NCBI GenBank assembly: GCA_015680685.1
Contig: MNCI01011128.1
Span: forward strand, 494,837 to 558,836
DNA: 64,000 nt
Direction: 5' to 3'
Origin: Gnetum montanum
Taxonomy: Eukaryota > Streptophyta > Gnetopsida > Gnetales > Gnetaceae
Below are positions 24,110 to 35,000 of the stretch, piece by piece; the first letter of the stretch is position 1; every line of letters begins with the position of its first letter. The notes under the pieces were generated by a model, which saw nothing but the letters and a program-made list of their open reading frames with translations, searched no databases and was not told the DNA's origin. The position numbers and the translations under genes were made by a program.

Positions 24110-24460
24110 CTACAAAGCAAAACTTTGATTATGATGTTGGTAAACCAAAATTGGAATGAACATATATTGTGATGTAAGATTATCAATAAGTAACTCGTAT
24201 GCATCATCATTAAGAATAAAATTATGTGTATTAGTTGCATCAACATCACTAAAAGAAGGTGTTAGTAACTCGTATGCATCATCATTGAGAATAAAATCAT
24301 GTGTATTAGTTGCATCAATATCACTAAAAGAAGGTGTTCCAAATATTTTCTCACCAACTTGTAAATATGTATTCTTTATTAATAGAAATTTTTTCATCAA
24401 TATAATAAGTATAAATTTTGGTATTAGTTGAAGAAATTTAAGGTAATTTAGAATCTCCAT
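24110..24460 (-). CDS. Open 116-codon stretch with a 25-residue tandem repeat, unknown
   Basis: Minus-strand open frame, not recognised. Two adjacent copies of a 25-residue unit (TPSFSDIDATNTHDFILNDD then AYELL) occupy its middle, encoded by a 75-bp tandem duplication at 24189-24338. The N-terminal 35 residues are hydrophobic and the C-terminus has no motif. The copies differ at only a few positions. It may be a fragment of an unrecognised gene or a chance open frame around a duplication. Confidence 0.25.
   Translation of the reverse strand: MEILNYLKFLQLIPKFILIILMKKFLLIKNTYLQVGEKIFGTPSFSDIDATNTHDFILNDDAYELLTPSFSDVDATNTHNFILNDDAYELLIDNLTSQYMFIPILVYQHHNQSFAL
24189..24338. repeat. 75-bp tandem duplication
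   Basis: Two head-to-tail copies (24189-24263 and 24264-24338), each starting AGTAACTCGTATGCATC and ending AAAAGAAGGTGTT. They differ at very few positions. The length is a multiple of three. Confidence 0.9.
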
Positions 24461-24751
24461 AATGGAATTCTAAAGAGATTAAATCCAATGGAGAAAATTG
24501 AAGAGGAAGAAATTAGATTTACTAAAGAAAAATTAGGTCTAGTGGAGAAACATTAGATTTTTTGGATAAATTAAACTAGTTCTAGTTTGATTACATTACA
24601 TGTTTTCACACATAGTAGAAAACATAAAAAAACAAGAAGAAAAGGTGGATGCAAGAGAGTTAGAAAGTAGGGGGATGATACTGTTGTAACCTTGAAATAA
24701 TTATAATATAGATACACTCCAAGATATATAGTCCAATTAAAACTTTATAAC

Positions 24752-24832
24752 TCAACATCCCCCACTAGAATCGAACCCATGACTTGGAGCTTTCAAATCA
24801 AAAATCTTACCACTAGCCTAACACCTCGTTGT
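24752..24832 (-). repeat. tRNA-derived SINE-like block
   Basis: On the minus strand an A-box-like motif TTAGGCTAGTGGT (24809-24821) is followed 43 bases later by a B-box GGGTTCGATTC (24768-24778), the arrangement of an RNA polymerase III promoter. The cloverleaf arms are poorly conserved, so it is not a functional tRNA. The downstream tail ends in AT-rich sequence. A SINE head or tRNA pseudogene both fit. Confidence 0.5.
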
Positions 24833-25452
24833 TATAAAAACAAGAAGAAAAGGAAAAGCTTTCCAAGTTTAAGGAAGTCTACTTATGTGTATAATCTTCC
24901 AATTTATGCTTTGAAAATTTGAGAAAGAAATATTAATTGTAAGTAGTAAGGATAGTTCAAGTCCTAGCAATATTTACATTACTTTCAACATATGTGGTTA
25001 AACTTAAAATAGTAGAAGGATTTAAGGTAATAATAAGTGGCTTTGGTGAAATACCAAATTTTGTAGGAAATGAAAATCTAATAGAAAATGATGATGCATA
25101 TTATCCATCATGATTAACTTTTTGTTGAGAATCTTTGCCATTAGCTATAATTTATTGTTAACATTACTTTTAAATTTTGAATTAATAACACTCTTGTTGT
25201 ATAGGGAAAAAATTATCTTATAAACTATCTATTCTAACTGATCAATATTCTCTATACCACAAGTAAAATTATTACAGAAACTTTTGTATCATTGAGTTCT
25301 TTATTGCCATTTGATCATTCTTTATCATTGGCATTAACTTGATTTTCTATATCTTTCACGTCATATTATTTTTAAAAATAATTTTATATGTTTTTTCTTT
25401 TCCTTAACATTTTTTCCTTAAACAAAAAAGACAAACATTAAACATATGTTAT
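24833..25452. other. AT-rich intergenic sequence
   Basis: No coding or RNA signal recognised. It ends at the target duplication of the LINE at 25469. Confidence 0.4.
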
Positions 25453-25468
25453 CATAATAATAACACCA

Positions 25469-27061
25469 TACCGTTAACCACTCTAAATCGATGCTTTCCT
25501 AGTTTTGTCTTCTTCACTAAGTGTTGAGTCCTTAGATCGTGCATCTGTTTTAGATTTGAATATCAAAATCTTGCAGGCATTTCTAGTGGTGGTGAATGAT
25601 TGTGAACTAATCCAGTGGAGGTGTTTTGCGATAGCGAGGGTTTTTCCCTCAAGCATTTCTACACACATGTTCTTAAATGATCATTCCTAGTTTTCTTATT
25701 CCCATTTTTTTTTAGTTCTCATGGATCTATGTGGCTATTGCAATGCTATGGGCTTTTGCAACTCTAGATTAGTGTTGTTGTGACTACGGAGATGTTTTTC
25801 AGGTGGATCTATGAGGCAAAAGGAAGGTGGGCAGTTCTACATAGCTACAAAGTAGCTTTGTGTTGTGGGGGTGTGGTGGAGGTGCTTACTTGCACCGCAA
25901 TGGTTCTGTAGATCTTCATTGTTGGAGCAATGGTGGACGCATTTGCATGGAGTTCTACAATGGTAGGTTTGTCCAACAACTCTACTCCACTTTACAAAAG
26001 TACCTCTACCTTGCCTAAAATATATTTCTTTCTTCTGGATGATATTTTCGATATAGTTTCTAAAGATTTTGCAATGCGTTTTATATTTCTTCAAATTGTG
26101 GATTTTTTATGAAGGTCACTGAGTATTTATACACAAATCCAAAGCTTCCTACAGCCCCAAGGTATTCAAGTTTCTCATGCTTGTTACTACGCTCAAAAAT
26201 TTATCCTAGTGGAACTCTCTGAGGCCTCTCAGGTCAAGAAGGCTTTCTCTATCAAAATTTTTCCCACACATAATGCAACTCTCATTACACGTGCCTAGAA
26301 ATTTGACTTCAATATTAATGACCTAGCATATAATACAATTCCCTATTATGTTGAATTGCCAAACCTTCCACTAATTTTTTCATCCGTAGAGAGGAACATC
26401 ATGAGTACCCTCCGTGCTATTATTTTAGATTATAGTATTGTGATTAATAGAACTCAATTTTGCCACTACTGTATCGAACTTAATATTGCTCATAGGAAGA
26501 CCTCATTAACGCTTGTAGCTGATGGAAAACTCTTCATCCAAAAAATTGATTATTTTTATCTCCTAAACCCCTATAGCTACTATCATCGAGCTAAGCATCA
26601 TATCTCAGCCTATCCCTTCTTGACCAAGAAAAAACACTTTGTCGAGTCTTAAAAAACCCATTCCCTAGATACACTAGCATCTTGTCCACCATCAAAATCC
26701 TTTAGGTTTGAAACCTCTTCAAAAAATATTCCAAAGTCTTCCTCTTCATTGAGCCCTTCTAAGGTACAAGTGCCATAGTCGAGTTTACGCACGAAGATAG
26801 CTACTACAACACATGTCACTCCTTCAAAGTCATTTAAGGACTTAGTATTGGGTGAAGATTTTGAAATGGGCAGTAGAAGGAAACAAGTTAAAGCTTCCTC
26901 CTTTACAACTCCATCCTCTACTTTCTCTAATGAATAGTTCTACAATCCCCATCACTACAAATAACTCCTTTGCCATTCTCTCACAAATAATGAAAGTTGA
27001 TACTTTGACTTTCAAACCTTCTGATGACATTTCTTTTGACATGCCTTTTGTTTCCCAATGA
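25469..27061 (+). pseudogene. LINE ORF1 (nucleic-acid-binding protein), degenerate
   Basis: The first LINE reading frame, readable in pieces. A central stretch at 26356-26652 has a Cys/His cluster (QFCHYCIELNIAHRKT) where plant L1 ORF1 proteins carry a zinc knuckle. The C-terminal piece (26852-27061) ends SSTIPITTNNSFAILSQ, a typical ORF1 ending. Its stop TGA overlaps the ORF2 start as ATGA at 27058-27061. Stops at several places prevent translation. Confidence 0.6.
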
Positions 27062-30000
27062 ACCTCTTGTCTTGGAAAGTTCAAGGCCTAACTAATATGC
27101 TTTGATGCAAGCATGCAAGCAACTTTCTTTTCAATTTAAATATTGCTTTCGATTTTCTTCTTCTTCAAGAACTTAAAATTTTAGCAAATCATTTATCTCT
27201 TTCTACCCATTGGTTTCTCCCTCACTCATCAATTCTTGCTACTTCCCATGTTAGTGGGAAAGGGGGAGCTACCATTATCTTCTAGCAGTTTCCATTCTAG
27301 CCATAGAGTTTCTTGGGCTACCTTCTCGTCCTTGCATGGCCTTTTCAATATCTGCTCTATTTATGCTTTTAATGACTTTATAGAACGTGCTCTTCTATGG
27401 CAAGAACTAGCTAACTCTATTCCCTTAGTACCTTGGATTTTTAAAGGAGATTTTAATATGATAGAACTCCCTCATGATAAGCTTGGGGGTGTTTTTTCAA
27501 CTTTCAAATTCCAAGTATCAGACCTTGTCAACGTTTAAGAAAAAGTTCTACCTCTCTAATGCAATGGATGCCTCTACTAGTGATTCCCTTCACAAATTTA
27601 CTTGGAGTAATCATCATCTTAGGCAAGCTTGCATCTACAGTTGATTAGATAGTTATATTTGTCTACCCTTTCCTTTTGGCAGGCCTTTTTTGCTACTCTA
27701 GTTCATCAACATGTAACCTTATCGAACCATCTTCCCATCACTATGTCTATTCAGATTCATGGTAGTAAGCACAAACATAATTTTCATCTTTTCTAGTTAC
27801 ATAGTAAATGCTTCTCTTCCCCTTCTACCCAACTTCTTCTTTCAAACCTTTGGAATGCCGAACAGAGGCCCTTAGGTCAGGTGGGTTGGATTCAATGGTG
27901 GCATTGTGCTTCTTGTAGAGTGCGAAACTTTTCTCGTTATTACAGTAAGAAAGTGGTTGCTTGTGCTAGACAAAAATACAATAACATTCGCTTTACTATT
28001 AAACATCTTACTAATAAATTAGCTCAAGATCCTTTCAACACTCATGTTCACGTGGAGTTATCTAGAGCCTGGTTCGCCTTCCAACAATGGAACATGTACA
28101 AAGCACAAAGTGCCTTAACAAAAAGTAGACTCACTTGGTTAAATATTCAAGATGAACACTGTAAGGAATTTTTCAAGTGTCTAAATAGCTCTTCTCCTTT
28201 GCATTCTTTAGAAAAAATTTTCAATGATGGTACCACCATCATTGACCATAATAGCATCCTCTAATATCTTAAGAAGCATTTCAAAATCTTATTTGCTACT
28301 ACCCCTATGGATATCTCATCGTTTGAGGCTAATACCCTTAATTATCCTAGCCTTATCAATTCCACCATGTTGCAAAGTTTAAAAGCCAATATTACTATGG
28401 AGAGCTTCAAAAGGATTGTTCCAAGTTGAGTCCTAGGAAGGCTCCTGGTTATGATGGTTTCCCCATTAAATTCTTTTGTATTCATTTGGATCTAGTGGGA
28501 AATGATCTCTTCTAGATCATTAAAGAGGTTATCCTTCATGATTCCCTTGGACCTCATTTAAAGCAAGGGATTATTTATCTCCTTCCTAAGTCAGGTGGTC
28601 CTACCTATATCTCTAATTGATGTCCCATCACTCTTCTTAACATGGTGTATAAAATTTAGGCCAAGTGCTTAGCCTTATGTCTAAAGAAAATTCTTTGCCA
28701 AATTATATCTCCTAAGAAAACAGGCTTTGTTCTTGGTAGATATATTTTAAATAATGTGATTGCTACATGGGAAGGTCTTAAGTGGGCATAGGATGATGGT
28801 CAAGATATTCTCTTAATGAAGCTTGATTATGCTAAGGCCTATGACAACATAAAGTGGGACTTTATTTTGCAGACCATGACTAGACTTGGTTTTGGGCCTA
28901 AGTTCTTACATATGGTGAAATGCTTACTCTCGGATGCTACTACAAGAATAGCTACTACCTTTGGCATCACCTCTCCCTTTCTTATCCATAGGTCAGTGTA
29001 GCAAGGATGTCCTCTTGCCCCTTACCTATTCATCATTGCAGCTAACTTTCTTTGTCATTAGTTAAACTATGATATTCAAAATGAAGTTCTCACTAAGGTT
29101 TATCTCTCTTCCCCTCAACATCAACTTTTTAACATGCATTTCATCGACAACTCCTTTTTTCTTGTTCAAAACACTACTACTAATCTACAATGACTCTTAT
29201 CTTGAGTGGAGCAATATTGCTCATTCTTGAGTTCCACTATTAATTGGAATAAATCTTCTGTTTGTAGCCTTACCAAGAATTATTGTCATGTGACCAACTA
29301 TAATTGGAAGCTTCTTGAAGATTAAGATATCATTAAGATTCTAGGAATTCCCTTCCGTTTTAGAGCTTCTACCTCTATTCTCTAGGAGCATGTTATTTTT
29401 CGTATTCAAAAGAAAATTGAAAAATGGAGGACTAAACCCCTCACTATAGCTAGTAAGTACCTCAATTGTAAGTCTATATGTGCATCTACCCACGTGTATT
29501 ATTCTTTGTGTTGGACCCCTTCCCAAGCTGCTTATTAGAAGCTTGAATGCTTATTTCAGGACTTCATGTGGTCCTCTAAAGATTCTCAAAAAGGCTTCCA
29601 TTGTGTTGCTTGAAATATTGTTACTCTTCCTAAGAATAAGGGTAGCTTAGGTCTTTTAAACTCATTTAAGCAAAGGATTACCTTAGTTGCTAAGTGGTTG
29701 GTTCAACATCTAGATGTCTCTAACATTATTGGGACTCTTTTCCAATTAAGGCTTCAACAAGTGTTTCCCAACAATAAGCCCTTCTGGAAAGGAATCCACT
29801 TCATTAATTGGATCCTTTTCCCCTACACTATCATTATTCCTGGATCTCATGTTTTCAAAAGCATTTGGAGGGCTTGGCAAATTTTACATTGTTATATAGA
29901 TTGGACTAATGTCAAGATCAACCTTACTTTTCTCTCTAAGCTATGTCCCTGGTGGTTACCTTTGTCACTTATTCCCCTTGCCATTATGAACACTAAGTTA

Positions 30001-30804
30001 GCTACCTCTTGGTTTTGGAAGGGAGTTATTTCTCTTAGTTGTCTTAGACTTGCAGATCAATGGATTTATGGGGAAGTGTTTAATAATCTATATGGGGTGT
30101 CTAAAGCAGTGCACCATTGCCTAGCTCAGGTTTATACTTTTATTAATTGCCATTTGCAACTAGATGCTTTAGTGCACAATACTTTGCATGGCTTTCAATG
30201 GATTAATGGGTTGAAACTCCCACCTTATAAGCTACATGTCCCCTTTGAACTTTTGCATGACTCATCAAGCATCATTCAACGATGCAACAAGTCTTGGCAC
30301 AAATAAGGGTTGGAACAATTCTGGATCCCCCTCTTCCAATGTATTTGGAAACTTCCAACTCTCTCTAAAATTCAACAACTCCTTTAGTGTCTCCTTCACC
30401 AAGGTTTACCTATCAGCAAACATTTTGAATATCTTGGGATTCACACTTCTACTTGCCCTCTTTATGGTGGTAAAGAGGATTTTGTTCATGTGTTTTGGTA
30501 ATACCCCTTTGCATAGCACGTGTGGACATGGGCCTCCAAAGTTATTCCATTGTGCAAGCTATCTCAAGATGACATTATATTTGGCTTTTTGCCTACTACT
30601 TTTGCTAATTTCAAATTTTGGTGGAAGGTTATTAGGCCTATTATTCTATGTTATATTTGGAAGTGTAGATGTAATGTTATCTTTCAAAGAATTGATTATT
30701 CAAATATATATTATCTAACTATTATGGAGAAATTGCAGATCTTTTGCCTTGTTCATTTCCAAATCAAATCTCAAGCATCAAAGTATAAAATGGATATTAA
30801 TTAG
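27058..30804 (+). pseudogene. LINE ORF2: endonuclease and reverse transcriptase, degenerate
   Basis: The endonuclease begins MNLLSWKVQGL (SWK replaces the usual SWN), keeps FLLLQELK, and has WIFKGDFNMIELPHDKLGG near 27437. RT follows with KAPGYDGFPIKFF (28438), GFVLGRYILNNVIA (28725), KLDYAKAYDNIKWDF (28817, first catalytic Asp) and QGCPLAPYLF (28999). The F-A-D-D motif is FIDNSFF near 29146, so the second catalytic Asp is lost. A long C-terminal region follows (open at 29698-30306). Several stops lie between these pieces. Confidence 0.85.
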
Positions 30805-31199
30805 TTAATTCATCTCTTGAAACCTTGGGGGAAGACATGTGATTTCAAGCAAACTTATTCAATAGGAATTGTTGCCTAGAAGCTTCCCTTCTTAAATTTG
30901 AGTGGATTCACTAGATGGGAGTCTCTTTGTTTATTCGTGGGTGTTATTTGCTTTGTTTGATTTTTTGTTAATCTTTCTCTACTACCGGTTCAATTGATCT
31001 TAGTGGATGGTAAATCCCCAAATTGGGTTTCTCCCTTTCGAGATTAGTTATTTATGAGGGCATTTCTTAGAGTAACATCCCGAGTTAATTAAGTTTTCCT
31101 TCTCTCTCTAGTCTATGTGACTTAATGTGAATTATGTATTTGATACTCTTTTACTATTAATAAAACTTTTTTTTGGGGTCCCCCATAATAATAACACCA

Positions 31200-31506
31200 A
31201 TAAGAATTAAGAAGATCATAATATGTAATAAGTTGAATATAAGTCTTTTTGTGATTAAAAATGGATTAGAGCTCAATTAATTAAACCCTTGATGTTGAAT
31301 TCTAAGATTAGTTCACCTGCTTTACTAGCTTGGAAGCATGTTCCAATCGGATAATGATTTCCAAACAGATGACGCCTTAATCAAAGGTAATCTACTTTAA
31401 AAAAAAAAAATTTGAGATCAGATCGCGAAAGTTAAAGAGAGAGGATTTTAAAAGGAAAAAGAAAAAGAAAAAAAAAACGAAAAAAAAAAAACAAAAAAAA
31501 AAAACG

Positions 31507-31539
<33 letters not shown>

Positions 31540-31926
31540 AAAACCCCNGGGAACACCCGCGAAGGTAGAGATCTTGAATAAGATTTGGTTCGTTCGATTA
31601 TGGAACTGTTGGGTTACTGTAAAATACAAATGTCAGAGTTACCAGTGTCTCGCAAGCTGGGTTTATATCACGGGGTTCTAGTTGCCATAGCTCTGCATAA
31701 GAACTGCTGCACCTTCGAAAGCTGTTTTCCTGTTTCTTACTTCATTGCGTCTATGCTTGATTTCATTATTTTTAATAACCAAGGCATGTGGGTAACGGTT
31801 TAATGAAATGGTTCGAGTCCTTTCTACGGTGAGTCGCCGAAGTGGCTGCTGAATACTACGAAACTTCGAAAGTTGGGAGGGTTTCAAAGTTGGAGTAGGC
31901 AGTGAAACAGAGCTTAGTTGCAAAAT
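31200..31926 (+). other. Upstream region of the methyltransferase gene
   Basis: It contains an A-rich low-complexity run (about 31450-31538) next to an undetermined base at 31548, probably a hard-to-sequence spot. The 370 bases before the start codon are less AT-rich and free of repeats. A TTTATAT motif lies near 31663, but no promoter element can be assigned with confidence. An in-frame TAG at 31915-31917 precedes the start codon. Confidence 0.4.
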
Positions 31927-32064
31927 ATGGCTTCAGACCCACCACCGTCATTACCAGAATTACCTGCAAGTCTTTTCCAATCCAGTGGCAGTGACCGAGC
32001 GTTTGGTTTTATTAAGACAGTTCTTCCGCCGCCTCCACCATGCGAGGAAGTTCTTCCATCCCAG
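31927..32064 (+). CDS. METTL18: METTL18 homolog exon 1
   Basis: Residues 1-46, starting MASDPPPSLPELPASLF and ending CEEVLPSQ. The start is chosen because an in-frame stop lies 10-12 bases upstream. The donor is CAG/GTCCGT, phase 0. Confidence 0.8.
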
Positions 32065-35000
32065 GTCCGTTTACTATTTCATTTCTTCTCTTTCTTTCAG
32101 ACTTCATTCAGTTTGCGCTCTCAGAAATCTCAGATAGCTATTAGCATTAAATATGTTTTCCCAGAAACAATGTTCAACGTTTTAGACATGGGTTAATCCT
32201 CGATAATAGAAATGGAAGCATTCAGAGAGGCTGTCTAGGTGGATTTAGCAGAAAGTTGCATATTAGCAGACGAGGAGCCTGTAAGTCCTTACTGCAGGAA
32301 AACATTAATGGAAAATGTTACCCGGTAAGCTTTTTAATTAACAATGGGTCATCACCCGGATGCTGGATGCTGGTCTGGAGTGCCGGTAGATAACCTAAAG
32401 CCTTCTTTCTTTTTGACTGGCTGCGCGCATGCTTGAGCCAGGCATTAAGACCTTTCCCAGGCATTAAGACCTGAGGAAAGAGCACCTTATTATCATTCAA
32501 AATTATAGCCCCACGCAGGTACACAAATGCAATAGGAGAAACTTTACCAGGGATGATGTTAATGCCCGTGTCCGCATCGTTTCAATTTAAGGGTGCAGCA
32601 GAAGGATGCCTAAAAACAATTCACATCCTTTGGCGGTGCTCAAAGACAAACATGATTAGGGCTCAACATAAAGACAGCAGACATAGTCGGTTGTCACAGG
32701 TTTCAAAACAGAGATGCGGTGCATTCAGACATCAAAAGTGAGTCGATGAGTAGGTGGTACGTTTGCATACATTCCAATATTCCTAAGGTAAATCGCAGAC
32801 GTTTGGGACCAAAAGCCTATTTCAAAACAACGCAACAATGAAATCAGTATCATCAAACAAAACATTGTAATCGGTTATAATTTCCAGGTTGTTAGACTCT
32901 GTCCAAAATTGCACAATGTGCTTCACAAACTTCAAAAATGCAGTTTCCTTGTTTGGTGCAAACTTTTCAATGTACATGTACTCCAATGAATATGAATTTT
33001 GAAGTGATTCACTTGTACAAGAATGTGTTATATTTGCTTTACCAGCCTTTCAAGTAAACTTAATTGTTTTTTATTAAACGGACATCCTGGATTTATAGTG
33101 GCCAGGTCACAAAAAGATAATTCTATTCAAAGAATAAACAAACAACATTGTTCTAATTATAATTGCTCTGAAATTTTGCAGCATCCATCCAAAGAGCTAA
33201 AGCAACAATCCACACTAATGTCGGGCTTCTTGATCTCTGCTAAAAAAAAACTCTAAAATTTTGGTCCTGCCATAGCACAAACCAAATAAGCCATGGAAGT
33301 GCGGTCCACACCTTACCTTGATGTCCTCTTTAATGTTGTTGTTGCCAATCCAACAAAAAGAATCATTCACAGAATTAGCTGCAAGTGGTGACCTCGTGGC
33401 ACTTGCCTCAACTCATTCCAAATATACTGAATAAATGGGCAATTTATAAAAAGATGATCAGCAATTTTTGTCTTTGAAGAGCATAAGACATAACTTAGAT
33501 CTTCCATAATATTCTTTTGTGCAAGATATTGTCTAGTGGGTAATTTTCCACAAAGCATCTCATTAGCAAAGAGACGAATGTGAGGAGTAAAAATGGGATT
33601 CTTGATGCCTACTAGATATTTCACTCTTTCCTGAACTTAATTGTGTTTTAGGAAAATGATCAAGTGATCTTATTCCAAAAAAATAATGTACAAATGTACA
33701 CAAAATATTACCAATTGAAGTCGACACACCCCATCCATGTGACTAGTGGTCCCCCACAATGTATCCCACAATTCCCCACACGCTAACACTGCATTGTCCT
33801 CTCACCTTGCTTGATAACCCTCATCCCAGATATGCGATCCTTATTCCCCAAAGCAGGGTATAGACACCTACACCCTAGACTACCCAAGACCGTAGCACTA
33901 TTTGCCCGTGTCCCTCCCCGAACTATTGCACCCTACGGGCTCGGTGAAATGTGATCCGGATCCTTGACTCATTTGCAGCTGAGGCCTTTGAGGCATCAAT
34001 GCTAGTCGCAATCTACTGCCTCGTTGACTCCAACACCTGCTCCCTGGTAGTCCCTTGATGCTGCCTTCTTTGGTACACAATCGTGGGTGCCTAGTGTACA
34101 ATCGGTACTCCCCTGCGCCAAAGTGCCAGGATAACTCCAGGATGCCTCCCCACCCTCCTCCTATGTAGAGAATCCCAGAAAAATCGGTGTAGGTTCACCA
34201 ATGAGCTTGTCGAAGGTGCTTGAGAAAGTGAAATGTACCCTTACTAGTGTGTGGGGTTACCTTGATTGCACAAAATACCTCTCCACTAGGAGTGCTGCAT
34301 CTCTCTAGACCCTTTGCCACCGGACTTCCTAATGTGCTCGCTAGCAGTCCTGGGAATATGTCCAGTGAAGAATCCCCTAGCATCATCCTAGGCATTTGCG
34401 ATTGGTGCCACAACTGCCCCTGTGTCCTCCACCCCTAGAGCAGCAACCAACGTTTGCATCGTAATTTCAATCCTCCTACCCCTTTTTTGTGTGGTGTCTC
34501 CCACCTAGTTGTTGTAGAATTGTTGAGTGGACAGGTTTGGCTCTCCCTCCATGCGCTTGAGCATCTCCACCCACCCTATCCATTCCACCATTGCCTATAA
34601 TTTGGGCAGTCTAGAGAATTCTGTCCACGATGGTTCAAACAATAGGTGTTGCTCCATGGCCTCCGTAGCCTCCTTCCACAACCCATGTGCTTCTCGGACC
34701 ACTACTGTGGTTGAAGGAATCGGTTGTTCACGGAAAATCACATAATTCTTGTGTTTCCATAGGACCCACAGTAGAGAAAGGGGCAAGGAGTCACTGTGAA
34801 AGCCTGTTGTGGGGGTTATACTGGCTGCTAGCCACGCCTCTTGCAAAATCCTGCAATCATATATGAGATGGTGCAACGTCTTAGGGAGCTCCTGGCAGCG
34901 TGGATAGTTGGCATCCATGCTGATCCCTCTCTCTCTCTCAATGTGGCCCTCACTAGCAGCGCCCTATGTTTCAGCAACCATTTGAACGCCTTGATTTTTC

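Larger units (their letters stand above)
25453..31199 (+). mobile_element. Near-complete plant L1-like LINE with 16-bp target duplication
   Basis: The body runs 25469-31183 (5.7 kb) on the + strand. It is flanked by perfect 16-bp direct repeats CATAATAATAACACCA at 25453-25468 and 31184-31199, which define both ends. It holds ORF1 (to 27061), ORF2 with an endonuclease and reverse transcriptase (27058 to about 30800), and an untranslated tail. The 3' end reads AATAAAACTTTTTTTTGGGG plus TCCCCC, without a poly(A) tract. Both ORFs contain stops, so it is inactive. Confidence 0.85.

Noticed and set aside
31918-32196. Single-exon 92-residue protein
   Set aside because: Exon 1 of the methyltransferase read through its donor site; the residues after LPSQ have no family resemblance.
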